Source: Betaproteobacteria bacterium
Lineage (GTDB): Bacteria; Pseudomonadota; Gammaproteobacteria; Burkholderiales; SG8-41
NCBI GenBank assembly: GCA_900299145.1
Contig: OMIN01000104.1
Coordinates: 1-64,000, forward strand
Reading direction: 5' to 3'
Length of the DNA: 64,000 bases
Shown: one piece after another, positions 1-7,540 of the stretch
How positions within the stretch are numbered: position 1 is the stretch's first letter
Layout: every line of letters begins with the position of its first letter
Notes under the pieces: model-generated
What the model was told of the DNA's origin: nothing
The model's database searches: none
What the model saw: only the letters and a program-made list of their open reading frames with translations
Made by a program: the position numbers and the translations under genes

Positions 1-400
1 CACGGCCGTTGGATTGCAGTGCACCGAGGATGGCCGAGGGGTCTTGCCCCACCACGCGGTTAAGCACGGCGCTGGAGGCCGATTGCTGCACGAATTTGGT
101 GATCTCGTTCGCGCCGATGGAAAAGCTGCCCCAGTTGATAATCGCGTTAGGCGTGTTGGTAACGGTGAGCAGATTGCCAGCGGTAGTGAATTTCGCCGCG
201 CCATTGACGACGGCAGGGTTCGTCGGATTGGCGTAAGCCGATATTGAGCCGCCTGCGCCAAAGCATGCGGCGACCGCAAGGGCCACCACCTTGTAGTCCC
301 GCAGGAACGCGCCATCGCATTTCCGGTGCAGCATCGGGGAATTGCGCTGCAGATTCGCCGGTACATTGCGTTGGTTACGAATTTTTTCTTTTACCGCCAT
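1..400 (-). CDS. Two-partner-secretion exoprotein (TpsA/filamentous haemagglutinin family), N-terminal part
   Basis: This reading frame runs off the left edge, so only the first 133 residues are visible. Residues 1-57 form the long signal peptide typical of TpsA proteins: a basic, polar extension, then a hydrophobic stretch (about 38-55) ending in SAYA before the mature start at Asn58. The mature part carries the start of the haemagglutination-activity (TPS) domain, with GNLLTVTNTPNAIINW, FSIGANE and an N-R-V-V-G-x-D-P-S segment; TPS domains usually have NxxG and NRV motifs of this kind. Such proteins are secreted through a TpsB (Omp85-type) pore, which is not in the window. The ATG at 400-398 has a good ribosome-binding site (AGGAGA, 6 bases upstream). 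The adhesin, haemolysin or toxin role cannot be decided from this fragment. Confidence 0.85.
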   Translation of the reverse strand, partial: MAVKEKIRNQRNVPANLQRNSPMLHRKCDGAFLRDYKVVALAVAACFGAGGSISAYANPTNPAVVNGAAKFTTAGNLLTVTNTPNAIINWGSFSIGANEITKFVQQSASSAVLNRVVGQDPSAILGALQSNGR

Positions 401-676
401 CGTTTTCTCCTGACCCCGTGTGGACCTTTTCTCCCACATCCGGCAATGCTAACTTTACGTCTCGACAGTCGTCACGGACACGCTCTGGACACACGAATCA
501 CATCGTCCTTGAGTCTACCACGTAGGTGCACGCCCTTGCCGTCGGATACAGCTATGCAAGGAACCGAGTGCAATTTAACAATACCAAGTAAATCAGATAC
601 TTATAGTATATCAGCTACAGCTGTTCGCGGCAGATATCGTAGCCATGCTGGGCATCCGTTTTCGACGGCCAGCCCA
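401..676. other. Intergenic region upstream of tpsA
   Basis: The interval between the exoprotein start and the srkA stop is clearly more AT-rich than its flanks. It must hold the exoprotein promoter on the minus strand, but I cannot point to a convincing -35/-10 pair. It contains the weakest listed copy of the dispersed AT-rich repeat at 584-603. A short direct-AT stretch (ATAGTATATC) follows it. I see no convincing gene here. Confidence 0.5.
584..603 (-). repeat. Dispersed 20-base AT-rich repeat, copy 1 (degenerate)
   Basis: On the minus strand it reads TAAGTATCTGATTTACTTGG, four mismatches from the family consensus TAASTATYTGTTTTTATTNA. It lies about 75 bases beyond the srkA stop codon. 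Its first ten bases are identical to copies 4 and 11, which supports membership. Confidence 0.5.
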
Positions 677-1684
677 TTACCGTTCCAGTTCCAATGGCGG
701 TTCATCCAGCACCGCCGCCTGTTCGCGCAATGCCAGTATGTGATCCTGCCAGTAGCGCTGCGTGTTGAAGAACGGAAAACTCGCCGGAAACGCCGGATCG
801 CCCCAGCGCCGCGCGAGCCACCCTGCGTAATGCAGCATGCGCAGCGTGCGCAACGGCTCGATCAACGCCAGCTCTCGCGGATTGAAGTCATAAAACTCCC
901 GATAGCCCGTGATAATCGCCGCAAGCTGCCGCTGCCGTGCCTCGCGCTCACCGTCCAGCCACATCCAGATATCCTGCACCGCGGGCCCCATGCGTGCGTC
1001 GTCGAGATCGACGAAATGCGGGCCGCCCGGCTCCGTCCACAAAATATTGCCAGCGTGACAATCGCCGTGCAGCCGCAACACGTCAAAATCGCCCGCCTCC
1101 TGCCAACGCTGTTTGATGCGCCCGATGACATCTCTCGCGGTGCTCTCGTAAGCCACGCGTAAATCCGGCGGCACGAAATCGTGCTCAAGCACATACTGCA
1201 CCGGCGCCTCACCGAATTCCTCCCAGCCAATTTCCGGCCGCTCGTAAAAATCGGCCAGCGCGCCAATGGCGTGTATGCGCGCAATGAATCGCCCTAGCCA
1301 GCGCAGCGTTTCCTCGTCTTCGAATTCCGGCGTGCGCCCGCCCTGACGTGGGTACAACGCCAGCAAAAATCCCGCGTGCTCGTGCAGCGTGCTGCCGTTC
1401 AATGCGAGCGGCGCCACCACCGGCAGCTCGGCCTGCGCCAGTTCCTGCGCGAACGCGTGCTCTTCCAGGATCGCCGCGCGGCTCCAGCGTTTGGGCCTGT
1501 AGAACTTGGCGACAATGCTCTCGCCGGAATCGAGCCACACCTGATAGACACGGTTCTCGAAACTGTTCAGCGCGGCCAGCCGTCCGTCGCAACGCAGGCC
1601 CGTGCTCTCCACTGCATCCAGCAGACAGGCGGGCGTGAGTCCGGCGTAAGGCGTGGCGGCGGGCCGGCTTATTTTCTTGGGCAT
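677..1684 (-). CDS. srkA: Stress response kinase A (SrkA/RdoA/YihE family)
   Basis: A cytoplasmic Ser/Thr protein kinase of the aminoglycoside-phosphotransferase fold, 335 residues, the usual family length. Visible signatures are the ATP-lysine segment SIVAKFYRP (Lys60), the catalytic-loop motif LHGDCHAGN (206-213) and the metal-binding motif FVDLDD (224-229). In E. coli the homologue counters MazEF-linked death and envelope stress. The gene is divergent from corA with 81 bases between the starts. No clear Shine-Dalgarno precedes the ATG at 1684, so an internal start is possible, although the N-terminus (TPYAGLTP) matches family members. Confidence 0.9.
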   Translation of the reverse strand: MPKKISRPAATPYAGLTPACLLDAVESTGLRCDGRLAALNSFENRVYQVWLDSGESIVAKFYRPKRWSRAAILEEHAFAQELAQAELPVVAPLALNGSTLHEHAGFLLALYPRQGGRTPEFEDEETLRWLGRFIARIHAIGALADFYERPEIGWEEFGEAPVQYVLEHDFVPPDLRVAYESTARDVIGRIKQRWQEAGDFDVLRLHGDCHAGNILWTEPGGPHFVDLDDARMGPAVQDIWMWLDGEREARQRQLAAIITGYREFYDFNPRELALIEPLRTLRMLHYAGWLARRWGDPAFPASFPFFNTQRYWQDHILALREQAAVLDEPPLELER

Positions 1685-1765
1685 CGGGGGAAACTGGGAC
1701 TAAAATGCACGCATAAATGACTATCGCGTAACGATGTACTAAAACTTAAAACCTTATTCACGGCG

Positions 1766-2722
1766 ATGCTAACAGCGTACACCCGCGCAAGCGATGCTTC
1801 CACCAGCACGCTCGTCAAAAAACTTGTCAATCTGCGCGCCGAGTTGCCGGCCAGCGCGGTTTGGATCGACCTGAACGACCCCACCGATCAGGAACGCAAC
1901 TGGGTCCGCGAGCAATACGCACAGGAACTGCAATTCATCGAGGAACTCAGCGAAATCGAGGCGAGCTCGCGCTATTACCGGGACGAAACCGGTCTGCACA
2001 TTAATCTGTATTTTTTGTCGCTGGAAAATGGACATGCGCGAAACGTCAACGTCGCGTTCACCATCAATAACGGGCGCCTCTTCACGCTGCGCACCGACGA
2101 GCTGCCGGAAATTCGTACGTTTTTCGCGCATTGTGCCAAGGATGCTGGCGAATACCCCTCACCCGCCGCCCTGCTGCTGGGGCTGGTAGGCACGAGGCTG
2201 GGCATGCTGGCGGACGTATTTGAAAAGCTACAAACCGATCTCGATATGGCAAGTGGCGGCATATTCCGCGGCGAATCGCGCACGCACTCCGCGGCGCTCG
2301 AAGCGCTGGCGCGGATTGAAGACATCAACGGCAAGGCGAGGCTGGGCTTGATGGAAAACAAACGGGCCTACTCGAACCTCTCGCGTGACGCGGACGTCAA
2401 GGCCGACGCCAACACCATGAACGAACTGCTGCGCGACGTGGAATCGCTGATGAACTTTTCGGATTTCCTCGCCGAGCGCACGCAGTTCCTGCTCGAAGCC
2501 GCCATTGGCATGATCAACATCGCGCATAACAAGCGGCTCAACGTATTCACCGTATTGTCGGTGGTGTTGATGCCACCGACGCTGATCGCCAGCATTTACG
2601 GCATGAATTTCAAATACATGCCGGAACTGTCGTGGCCGTGGGGTTACCCGATGGCCATTGCGCTGATGGTCGCTGTCGCCGCCGGACCGATCCTGTTTTT
2701 GCGACGCAAGGGCTGGTTGTAG
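1766..2722 (+). CDS. corA: CorA-type magnesium/cobalt transporter
   Basis: Inner-membrane divalent-cation channel of the CorA family, 318 residues. A long alpha/beta and coiled-coil cytoplasmic domain (1 to about 250) precedes two membrane helices (about 256-277 and 294-312). The YGMNF signature at 278-282 marks the end of the first helix and forms the selectivity filter in known CorA proteins. The protein ends with a short basic tail (RRKGWL). The acidic loop between the helices is short (MPELSWP). It stands alone between the divergent srkA and the MmgE/PrpD gene 42 bases downstream. No strong ribosome-binding site is visible at the chosen ATG. Confidence 0.93.
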   Translation: MLTAYTRASDASTSTLVKKLVNLRAELPASAVWIDLNDPTDQERNWVREQYAQELQFIEELSEIEASSRYYRDETGLHINLYFLSLENGHARNVNVAFTINNGRLFTLRTDELPEIRTFFAHCAKDAGEYPSPAALLLGLVGTRLGMLADVFEKLQTDLDMASGGIFRGESRTHSAALEALARIEDINGKARLGLMENKRAYSNLSRDADVKADANTMNELLRDVESLMNFSDFLAERTQFLLEAAIGMINIAHNKRLNVFTVLSVVLMPPTLIASIYGMNFKYMPELSWPWGYPMAIALMVAVAAGPILFLRRKGWL

Positions 2723-2764
2723 TTTAGGATTGCGTATTCACTGTAAAGAATAAGGGAGATTGCC

Positions 2765-4108
2765 ATGCAACAAACCACCCCCATCAGCGACGCTGCTGTC
2801 AACTTTATTGCGGGCGCCGCTACGCGCGAACATGCGCCGGAAATCGTCGATGCCGCAAAGATGTGTCTGGTGGACTGGTTCGGCGTCGCCATCGGCGCCA
2901 TCAATGAACCGGCAGCGCAATCGGTTCGGCGCGTCGCGCGCCGCTGGGGGCCGCAGGGTAAAGCGCATTTGCTGCTGGGACCGCCGATTGCACCGGCTGC
3001 GGCAGCCCTCGCCAACGGCACCATGGCGCACTGCATGGACTACGACGACACGCATCTGGATGGCGCGGGCCATATCAGCGGGCCAACGTGGGCCGTTGCG
3101 CTGGCGTTGACGGAGGAGCACGGCAAGACTGAACGCGAAGCGCTCGCCGCCTTCATTACCGGTTTTGAAGTTTCCGCGCGGCTGGGCGCCGGCGGCTTCG
3201 GGCGTAAGCTGCAATTCAAGGGCTTTCATCCCAGTTCCATTTTTGGCCGCTTCTCGGCTGCGGCCACGTCGAGCGTATTGCTGGGCTTGGATCGCCAACA
3301 GATCGCGCATGCGCTGGGAGTAGCGGGCACCACGGTCAGCGGCCTGAACGCCTCGTTCGGCACCATGAGCAAACCGTTTCATCTGGGCAAAGCGGCGATG
3401 GATGGCCTGCTCGCCGCCGACCTCGCACGCGAGGGGTTTGAATCGGCCACGCACCTGCTCGATGCCGAGAACGGCATTTCCGGCACGCTGATGCAGGACC
3501 ACTCGATCAAAATTGAACCGATGGAATTCACCGATGGCCGCGCGCTGCTGCGCAACGCCTACAAGCCCTATGCCTGCTGCAAGGCCACGCACGCCTGCGT
3601 TGACGCCGCACGCAAGCTGTCCGCCAGTGTCAAGCCCGGCCTCATCCAGCGCATCGTGCTCGGTGCTTCACCCATGACGCTGGCCGTTGCCGCCAAGCCC
3701 AATCCGCAAACGCCACTCGAAGGTAAATTCAGCGTGGCCTACTGCGCATCATTGGGTCTTGCCGGTTACGCAGCGGTGGAAAGCGATTTCTCCGACACGC
3801 GCCTGCGTGATCCGCAACTGCGCGCGTTGATCGCCAAATGCGAAGTCGCCGAGCAACCCGGTACCGAACTCACCGAAGGCTTTGTCGAAGTGCACACCAG
3901 CGACGGCCAGAAGCTGCGCGCCGACGTGCCGCTGGCGCTGGGCAATCCCGGCAACCCGATGAGCTGGACGGGCATGGAAGGCAAATTCAATGGCCTCGTC
4001 GAACCGATACTGGGTGCCGAGACCAGGACGCTTTTCAGCCTGCTGCGGCGTTTTGAAGAGCCGGGTACGCTAGCGAAGGTAATGAAAATGGTGGCGCGGG
4101 ACGCGTAG
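2765..4108 (+). CDS. MmgE/PrpD family protein
   Basis: A 447-residue member of the MmgE/PrpD family, whose studied members are 2-methylcitrate dehydratase (PrpD), cis-aconitate decarboxylase and iminodisuccinate epimerase. Family landmarks are visible: the N-terminal helical region with DWFGVAIGA, the motif HCMDYDDTH (about 94-102), a GxxxxxxFHPSS stretch near 150, and the KPYACCKATHACVDA segment near residue 273. No other methylcitrate-cycle gene is nearby, so the substrate cannot be assigned. The ATG at 2765 has GGGAG about 8 bases upstream. Transcription probably ends at the hairpin at 4183-4210. Confidence 0.85.
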   Translation: MQQTTPISDAAVNFIAGAATREHAPEIVDAAKMCLVDWFGVAIGAINEPAAQSVRRVARRWGPQGKAHLLLGPPIAPAAAALANGTMAHCMDYDDTHLDGAGHISGPTWAVALALTEEHGKTEREALAAFITGFEVSARLGAGGFGRKLQFKGFHPSSIFGRFSAAATSSVLLGLDRQQIAHALGVAGTTVSGLNASFGTMSKPFHLGKAAMDGLLAADLAREGFESATHLLDAENGISGTLMQDHSIKIEPMEFTDGRALLRNAYKPYACCKATHACVDAARKLSASVKPGLIQRIVLGASPMTLAVAAKPNPQTPLEGKFSVAYCASLGLAGYAAVESDFSDTRLRDPQLRALIAKCEVAEQPGTELTEGFVEVHTSDGQKLRADVPLALGNPGNPMSWTGMEGKFNGLVEPILGAETRTLFSLLRRFEEPGTLAKVMKMVARDA

Positions 4109-4182
4109 TCAACACCGTCAGGCGAACGTACGCAATGAACACGTCCTGGCAAAACCGGTTGCATGAATCGACCCATTAACCC

Positions 4183-4210
4183 CGTCATTCCAGTTTTCGC
4201 TGGAATGACG
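4183..4210. repeat. REP-like hairpin between convergent genes
   Basis: A perfect 11-bp stem, CGTCATTCCAG (4183-4193) with CTGGAATGACG (4200-4210), closes a TTTTCG loop. It sits between the convergent ends of the MmgE/PrpD gene and the unknown gene at 4219. It belongs to the same GTCATTCC-type repeat family as the doublets at 6312, 39806 and 44263 and probably doubles as a bidirectional terminator. Confidence 0.7.
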
Positions 4211-4218
4211 AATCAGAT

Positions 4219-5349
4219 TCAATGCGTGCGCGGTGCAGCCTGAAGTTGACTCACCAGCTGATCAAAATCCCGCCCCGACAAAAACCGGCCGCCACGTGCG
4301 TTCAAATCGTCCACCACCTGTGCCAGTGATCGCCGGTCGTTCAGCTTGACTTCATCAAGTAACTGTTTGATTTTATTGACTATTTCCAAGTAGTCATCGG
4401 CGGGATACAACGGCCAGCGAAAACCCTCCAGCATCGATTCATCAAACGGCGAACTCAGGCTCACACGCAGTTCCGCGCCGCCGTCATCCAACCGGTGCGT
4501 GGACAGCACCACCGCCGGGTCTCCCACAGCCATGCGAAATTGCCGCACGGTGTTACTCAGGAACAGACTGAACGCCAACTCGATTTGCGCCGCGCGGCCC
4601 GCATCGGCCGCAAGATACATTGCCACCGGCGCGCGCGGTATCGGCAGCACATCCAGCCCCGGCTGCGCGAATTGCGACGCCAGCAACTTGGTCAGCGGCA
4701 TGCCCCACGCGCCGACGTTTGAGCCGGTTTCCATTACCGACGGCACATGCGCCGGCCCCACGGTTGCACCCGCCAGAAACCGCAGCACCACCTGCTCACG
4801 CCCAGGTTTCACGGTATACCCGCTGCCCGCGAGTTCCAGTGGCGCGCCGCCGCTGCGCAGTTGCGCGGCCCAGCGCCGCAGCAACCCCGGCGGCAAACAC
4901 GTCAGTGTTTCCATCGAACACAGTGCATTGCCCAGACCAAAATTGCGGCCCGCGCCCAGCACGCCATGATGTTCCAGCAAGGCGCTGACGGCAGCGATAT
5001 CGGGCAATGCGTCGGGCAATTCAAGCTGCTTTTTCGCCCCCGCCACGATCACCAGCGGCACGGCAAACAGGCGCGCAATCACGGTTTCACCGCGTTCCGG
5101 TTTATTGACGAGCTTCGCCAGCATTTGCTGAAGGTGGCGGTAACACTCGGCCGACGGCGCTTCGCGTAAAAGCGTCTGTACGGCGGCATCTTCGCCGGCA
5201 TCGAGCAGTGCATCCAATTCAAGCCGCAAGGTGGCGCGTGCCGCCGCGTTACCGGCGAGGCTTTGTGCGGCAAGCGCCAGCAGAGGCGCATCATCGTCGC
5301 GCGGCACGGGCCACGCACGCGGGTCGGGCAATGTCATCAGGCCGGTCAT
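4219..5349 (-). CDS. Conserved-looking protein of unknown function, coupled to a Bug receptor gene
   Basis: I do not recognise this 376-residue protein. It has no signal peptide or membrane helix. It looks like a soluble alpha/beta protein with a leucine-rich helical N-terminus, a Gly/Ser-rich middle (LELAGSGYTVKPG, VMETGSNVGAWGMP) and a helical C-terminus containing a basic stretch (NDRRSLAQVVDDLNARGGRF). The chosen ATG at 5349 overlaps the stop codon of the upstream Bug gene (TGATG), which suggests translational coupling and a shared task. A longer frame starts upstream inside the Bug gene, but the coupled start is more economical. It could be an intracellular partner handling the ligand of that receptor, which is inference only. 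Confidence 0.7.
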   Translation of the reverse strand: MTGLMTLPDPRAWPVPRDDDAPLLALAAQSLAGNAAARATLRLELDALLDAGEDAAVQTLLREAPSAECYRHLQQMLAKLVNKPERGETVIARLFAVPLVIVAGAKKQLELPDALPDIAAVSALLEHHGVLGAGRNFGLGNALCSMETLTCLPPGLLRRWAAQLRSGGAPLELAGSGYTVKPGREQVVLRFLAGATVGPAHVPSVMETGSNVGAWGMPLTKLLASQFAQPGLDVLPIPRAPVAMYLAADAGRAAQIELAFSLFLSNTVRQFRMAVGDPAVVLSTHRLDDGGAELRVSLSSPFDESMLEGFRWPLYPADDYLEIVNKIKQLLDEVKLNDRRSLAQVVDDLNARGGRFLSGRDFDQLVSQLQAAPRTH

Positions 5350-6362
5350 CAATCCACCCGCGCCCCCGAATCGCGCACCACTTTCGCCCATTTGGCAAAA
5401 TCGGCGCGTATCACGCGCGCGTAATCCTCGGCGCTGCCGCCCGCACCATCCGCCCCCTGCGCGCGCAAGCTTTCCTTGATACGCGGTTCATTGAGTGAGT
5501 TGTTCAATTCGGCATTGACGCGCGAGATTACGGCAGCGGGCGTGCCCGCGGGTGCGAGAATGCCGAACCAGTTCACCACTTCATAGCCCGGGACGGACTC
5601 GGCAATTGCCGGCAAATCCGGAAACGAGGGCGAACGTTTATTGCTGGTTACCGCCATGCCGCGCAATTTGCCGGCCTTGACTTGCGGTGCAAGCGGCACG
5701 GCACTGGCGATGGTGAGGCCCACCTGTCCGGCAATCAAGTCGGTGATCAGCGGCCCGGTACCTTTGTAGGGAATGTGGTTGATATCGATACCCGCCATCG
5801 ACTTGAACAACTCCATCGCCAGATGGCTGGAAGCGCCACTGCCGCCGGAAGCATAGTTGACCTGCCCGGGCCTGCTTTTGACGAGAGTGATCAGTTCCTT
5901 GACGGTTTTCGCCGGCAAAGACGGATTCGCCACCATCATCAACGGCACGTTGACGAACTGCGCCACCGGCGCAAAATCCTTCACCGCGTCGTATTGCACC
6001 TTCTTGTAGAGATGCGGATTGATCACGTGTGGTATCGACGTAAAGAGCAGCGTGTAGCCGTCCGGCGCGGCACGCCCGGCAATTTCGGCGGCCACCAGCC
6101 CTCCCGCACCGCCTCGATTGTCGACCACCACTTGCTGACCCAGCCGTTCGGTCAATTGCTGCGCGGCAATACGGCCGAGGATGTCCGCCGCGCCACCGGG
6201 CGGGAAACCGACTATGAGGCGCACGGGACGGGAAGGATAGTTCTGTGCAAACGCCATCGTGGCAAACCCGCTTACCAGTGTAGTGGATAGAAAAGCGCAA
6301 ATACCCCATCGCTGTCGCTCCCGCGCAGGCGGGAACCCATAACACAGCTGCCTCGCCATCAT
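5349..6362 (-). CDS. Bug/TctC-family periplasmic binding protein 1, with a repeat-derived N-terminus
   Basis: Tripartite-tricarboxylate-transporter substrate receptor. The mature part starts near QNYPSRPVRLIVGF and shows FPPGGAADILGR, VVVDNRGGAGG and APDGYTLLFTSIPH, then the conserved HIPYKGTGPLITDLIAGQ. The start is unclear: the hydrophobic signal segment (CAFLSTTLVSGFATMAFA) has no initiation codon close before it. The nearest ATGs (6359 and 6362) lie inside the loop of a paired inverted repeat (6312-6394), so residues such as GFPPARERQRW are encoded by repeat DNA. Either the repeat replaced the original start and the protein survives with a new n-region, or expression is lost. It follows Bug 2 and overlaps the next gene by one base. 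Confidence 0.8.
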   Translation of the reverse strand: MMARQLCYGFPPARERQRWGICAFLSTTLVSGFATMAFAQNYPSRPVRLIVGFPPGGAADILGRIAAQQLTERLGQQVVVDNRGGAGGLVAAEIAGRAAPDGYTLLFTSIPHVINPHLYKKVQYDAVKDFAPVAQFVNVPLMMVANPSLPAKTVKELITLVKSRPGQVNYASGGSGASSHLAMELFKSMAGIDINHIPYKGTGPLITDLIAGQVGLTIASAVPLAPQVKAGKLRGMAVTSNKRSPSFPDLPAIAESVPGYEVVNWFGILAPAGTPAAVISRVNAELNNSLNEPRIKESLRAQGADGAGGSAEDYARVIRADFAKWAKVVRDSGARVD

Positions 6363-6394
6363 TGCATGGGTTCCCGCCTGCGCGGGAACGACAG
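6312..6394. repeat. Paired inverted repeat (REP doublet) inside the 5' end of Bug gene 1
   Basis: Left arm 6312-6340 and right arm 6366-6394 are 29-base inverted copies with one mismatch. Each arm can also form its own hairpin (GTTCCCGC with GCGGGAAC type). The same doublet occurs at 44263-44346. The sequence type (GTCGTTCCCGCGCAGGCGG) is widespread in proteobacteria and resembles neisserial dRS3-like repeats. Here it lies within the open frame of a Bug gene and contains its candidate start codons. Confidence 0.8.
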
Positions 6395-6462
6395 CTTTGG
6401 AAGCTCGCTCCTTCATTGCAATGGATGACGGTGCATGGCAAACATAAAGCCGCGCAAGCACA

Positions 6463-7449
6463 CTACCCTTCCGCCTTCGCCCCAGATACCTTCACCGCCC
6501 GCCCCCATTTCTCGATCTCGCCGCGAACATACGCCGCGAATTGCTCTGGCGTATCGCCGATAAATTCCGCACCCTCGGGCTGCATGCGGTTGCGGATATC
6601 CGGAAGATTGATGGCACGCAACGTTTCGGCGTGCAGCTTGGCGACGACATCGCGTGGCGTGCCGGCAGGCACATGAAGCCCGAACCAAGAGCCCGTTTCA
6701 AAATTCTTGAAACCCTGCTCCTGCAGCGTCGGAATGTCGGGTGCGGCGGGCGAGCGTTTGGCGCTGGTCATTGCCAGTGCGCGCAGGCGGCCGTTTTTCA
6801 CGTGCGGCACGGTGGACACCATCGCGCCAAAATAAATTTCGATGTGGCCCGCCACCACGTCGGTAATCGCGGGGGTCGCGCCCTTGTAAGGCACGTGAAT
6901 CATTTTTACATCGGCCATCGACTTGAAGAGTTCGCCAGCCAGATGGTGCGGACTGCCGATGCCGGTGGAACCATGCCGCATTTGCCCCGGCCGCGCCTTG
7001 GCCAGCACCACCAGTTCCTTGATGTTCTTGACCGGCACCGAAGGATGCACCACCACCATCCCGGGCGTGCTCGCCATGTTGGTGACGTGCACAAAATCCT
7101 TGTGAAAATCGAACGCCATTTTTGGATACAGCGAGGGATTGATCACGTTCGCCACCGTGCCCAGCAGCAGCGTATAACCATCCGGCGCGCTTTTAGCCAC
7201 CATCTCGGTGGCGATGTTGGTTGCGCCACCCGGTCGGTTTTCAACAATGACCGGCTGCCCCCAAGTCTCGTTGAATTTCGCCCCCACCGCGCGTGCCATC
7301 ATGTCGGCCGTGCCGCTGGGTGTGTAACCCACCATCCAGCGCATGGCGCGATTGGGGTAGTTGGCGGCGGTTTGTGCGGCTGCGTCCACTGCGGTCAGCG
7401 TCAACAACGCAAAGGCAGATGTTGCGAAATAATGGCGAGCATGAATCAT
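6463..7449 (-). CDS. Bug/TctC-family periplasmic binding protein 2
   Basis: A 328-residue receptor: signal peptide MIHARHYFATSAFALLTLTA ending in AAAQ, then NYPNRAMRWMVGYTPSG, VIVENRPGGATNIA and SAPDGYTLLLGTV. The usual GG after the first strand is replaced by a PSGTADMM turn, a variant shared with tricarboxylate-type receptors. The phosphate-like pocket motif HVPYKGATPAITD is intact. The chosen start is the ATG at 7449. A TTG at 7470 would extend the frame through the dispersed repeat (copy 2), adding FSFIIF. It lies 91 bases downstream of the broken GGT gene and 100 bases upstream of Bug 1, so all may be co-transcribed. Confidence 0.9.
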   Translation of the reverse strand: MIHARHYFATSAFALLTLTAVDAAAQTAANYPNRAMRWMVGYTPSGTADMMARAVGAKFNETWGQPVIVENRPGGATNIATEMVAKSAPDGYTLLLGTVANVINPSLYPKMAFDFHKDFVHVTNMASTPGMVVVHPSVPVKNIKELVVLAKARPGQMRHGSTGIGSPHHLAGELFKSMADVKMIHVPYKGATPAITDVVAGHIEIYFGAMVSTVPHVKNGRLRALAMTSAKRSPAAPDIPTLQEQGFKNFETGSWFGLHVPAGTPRDVVAKLHAETLRAINLPDIRNRMQPEGAEFIGDTPEQFAAYVRGEIEKWGRAVKVSGAKAEG

Positions 7450-7457
7450 AAAAATAA

Positions 7458-7477
7458 TAAATGAAAACAAATACTTA
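7458..7477 (-). repeat. Dispersed AT-rich repeat, copy 2
   Basis: Reads TAAGTATTTGTTTTCATTTA on the minus strand, one mismatch from consensus. It ends 8 bases before the ATG of Bug 2 and runs in the same direction as that gene, filling the ribosome-binding region; no Shine-Dalgarno is visible there. Confidence 0.85.
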
Positions 7478-7540
7478 TACAGAAACTATCGTACGCAGGA
7501 AGGCGCACAACATAGCGCCGCGGTACAAACCCATTTGTGT

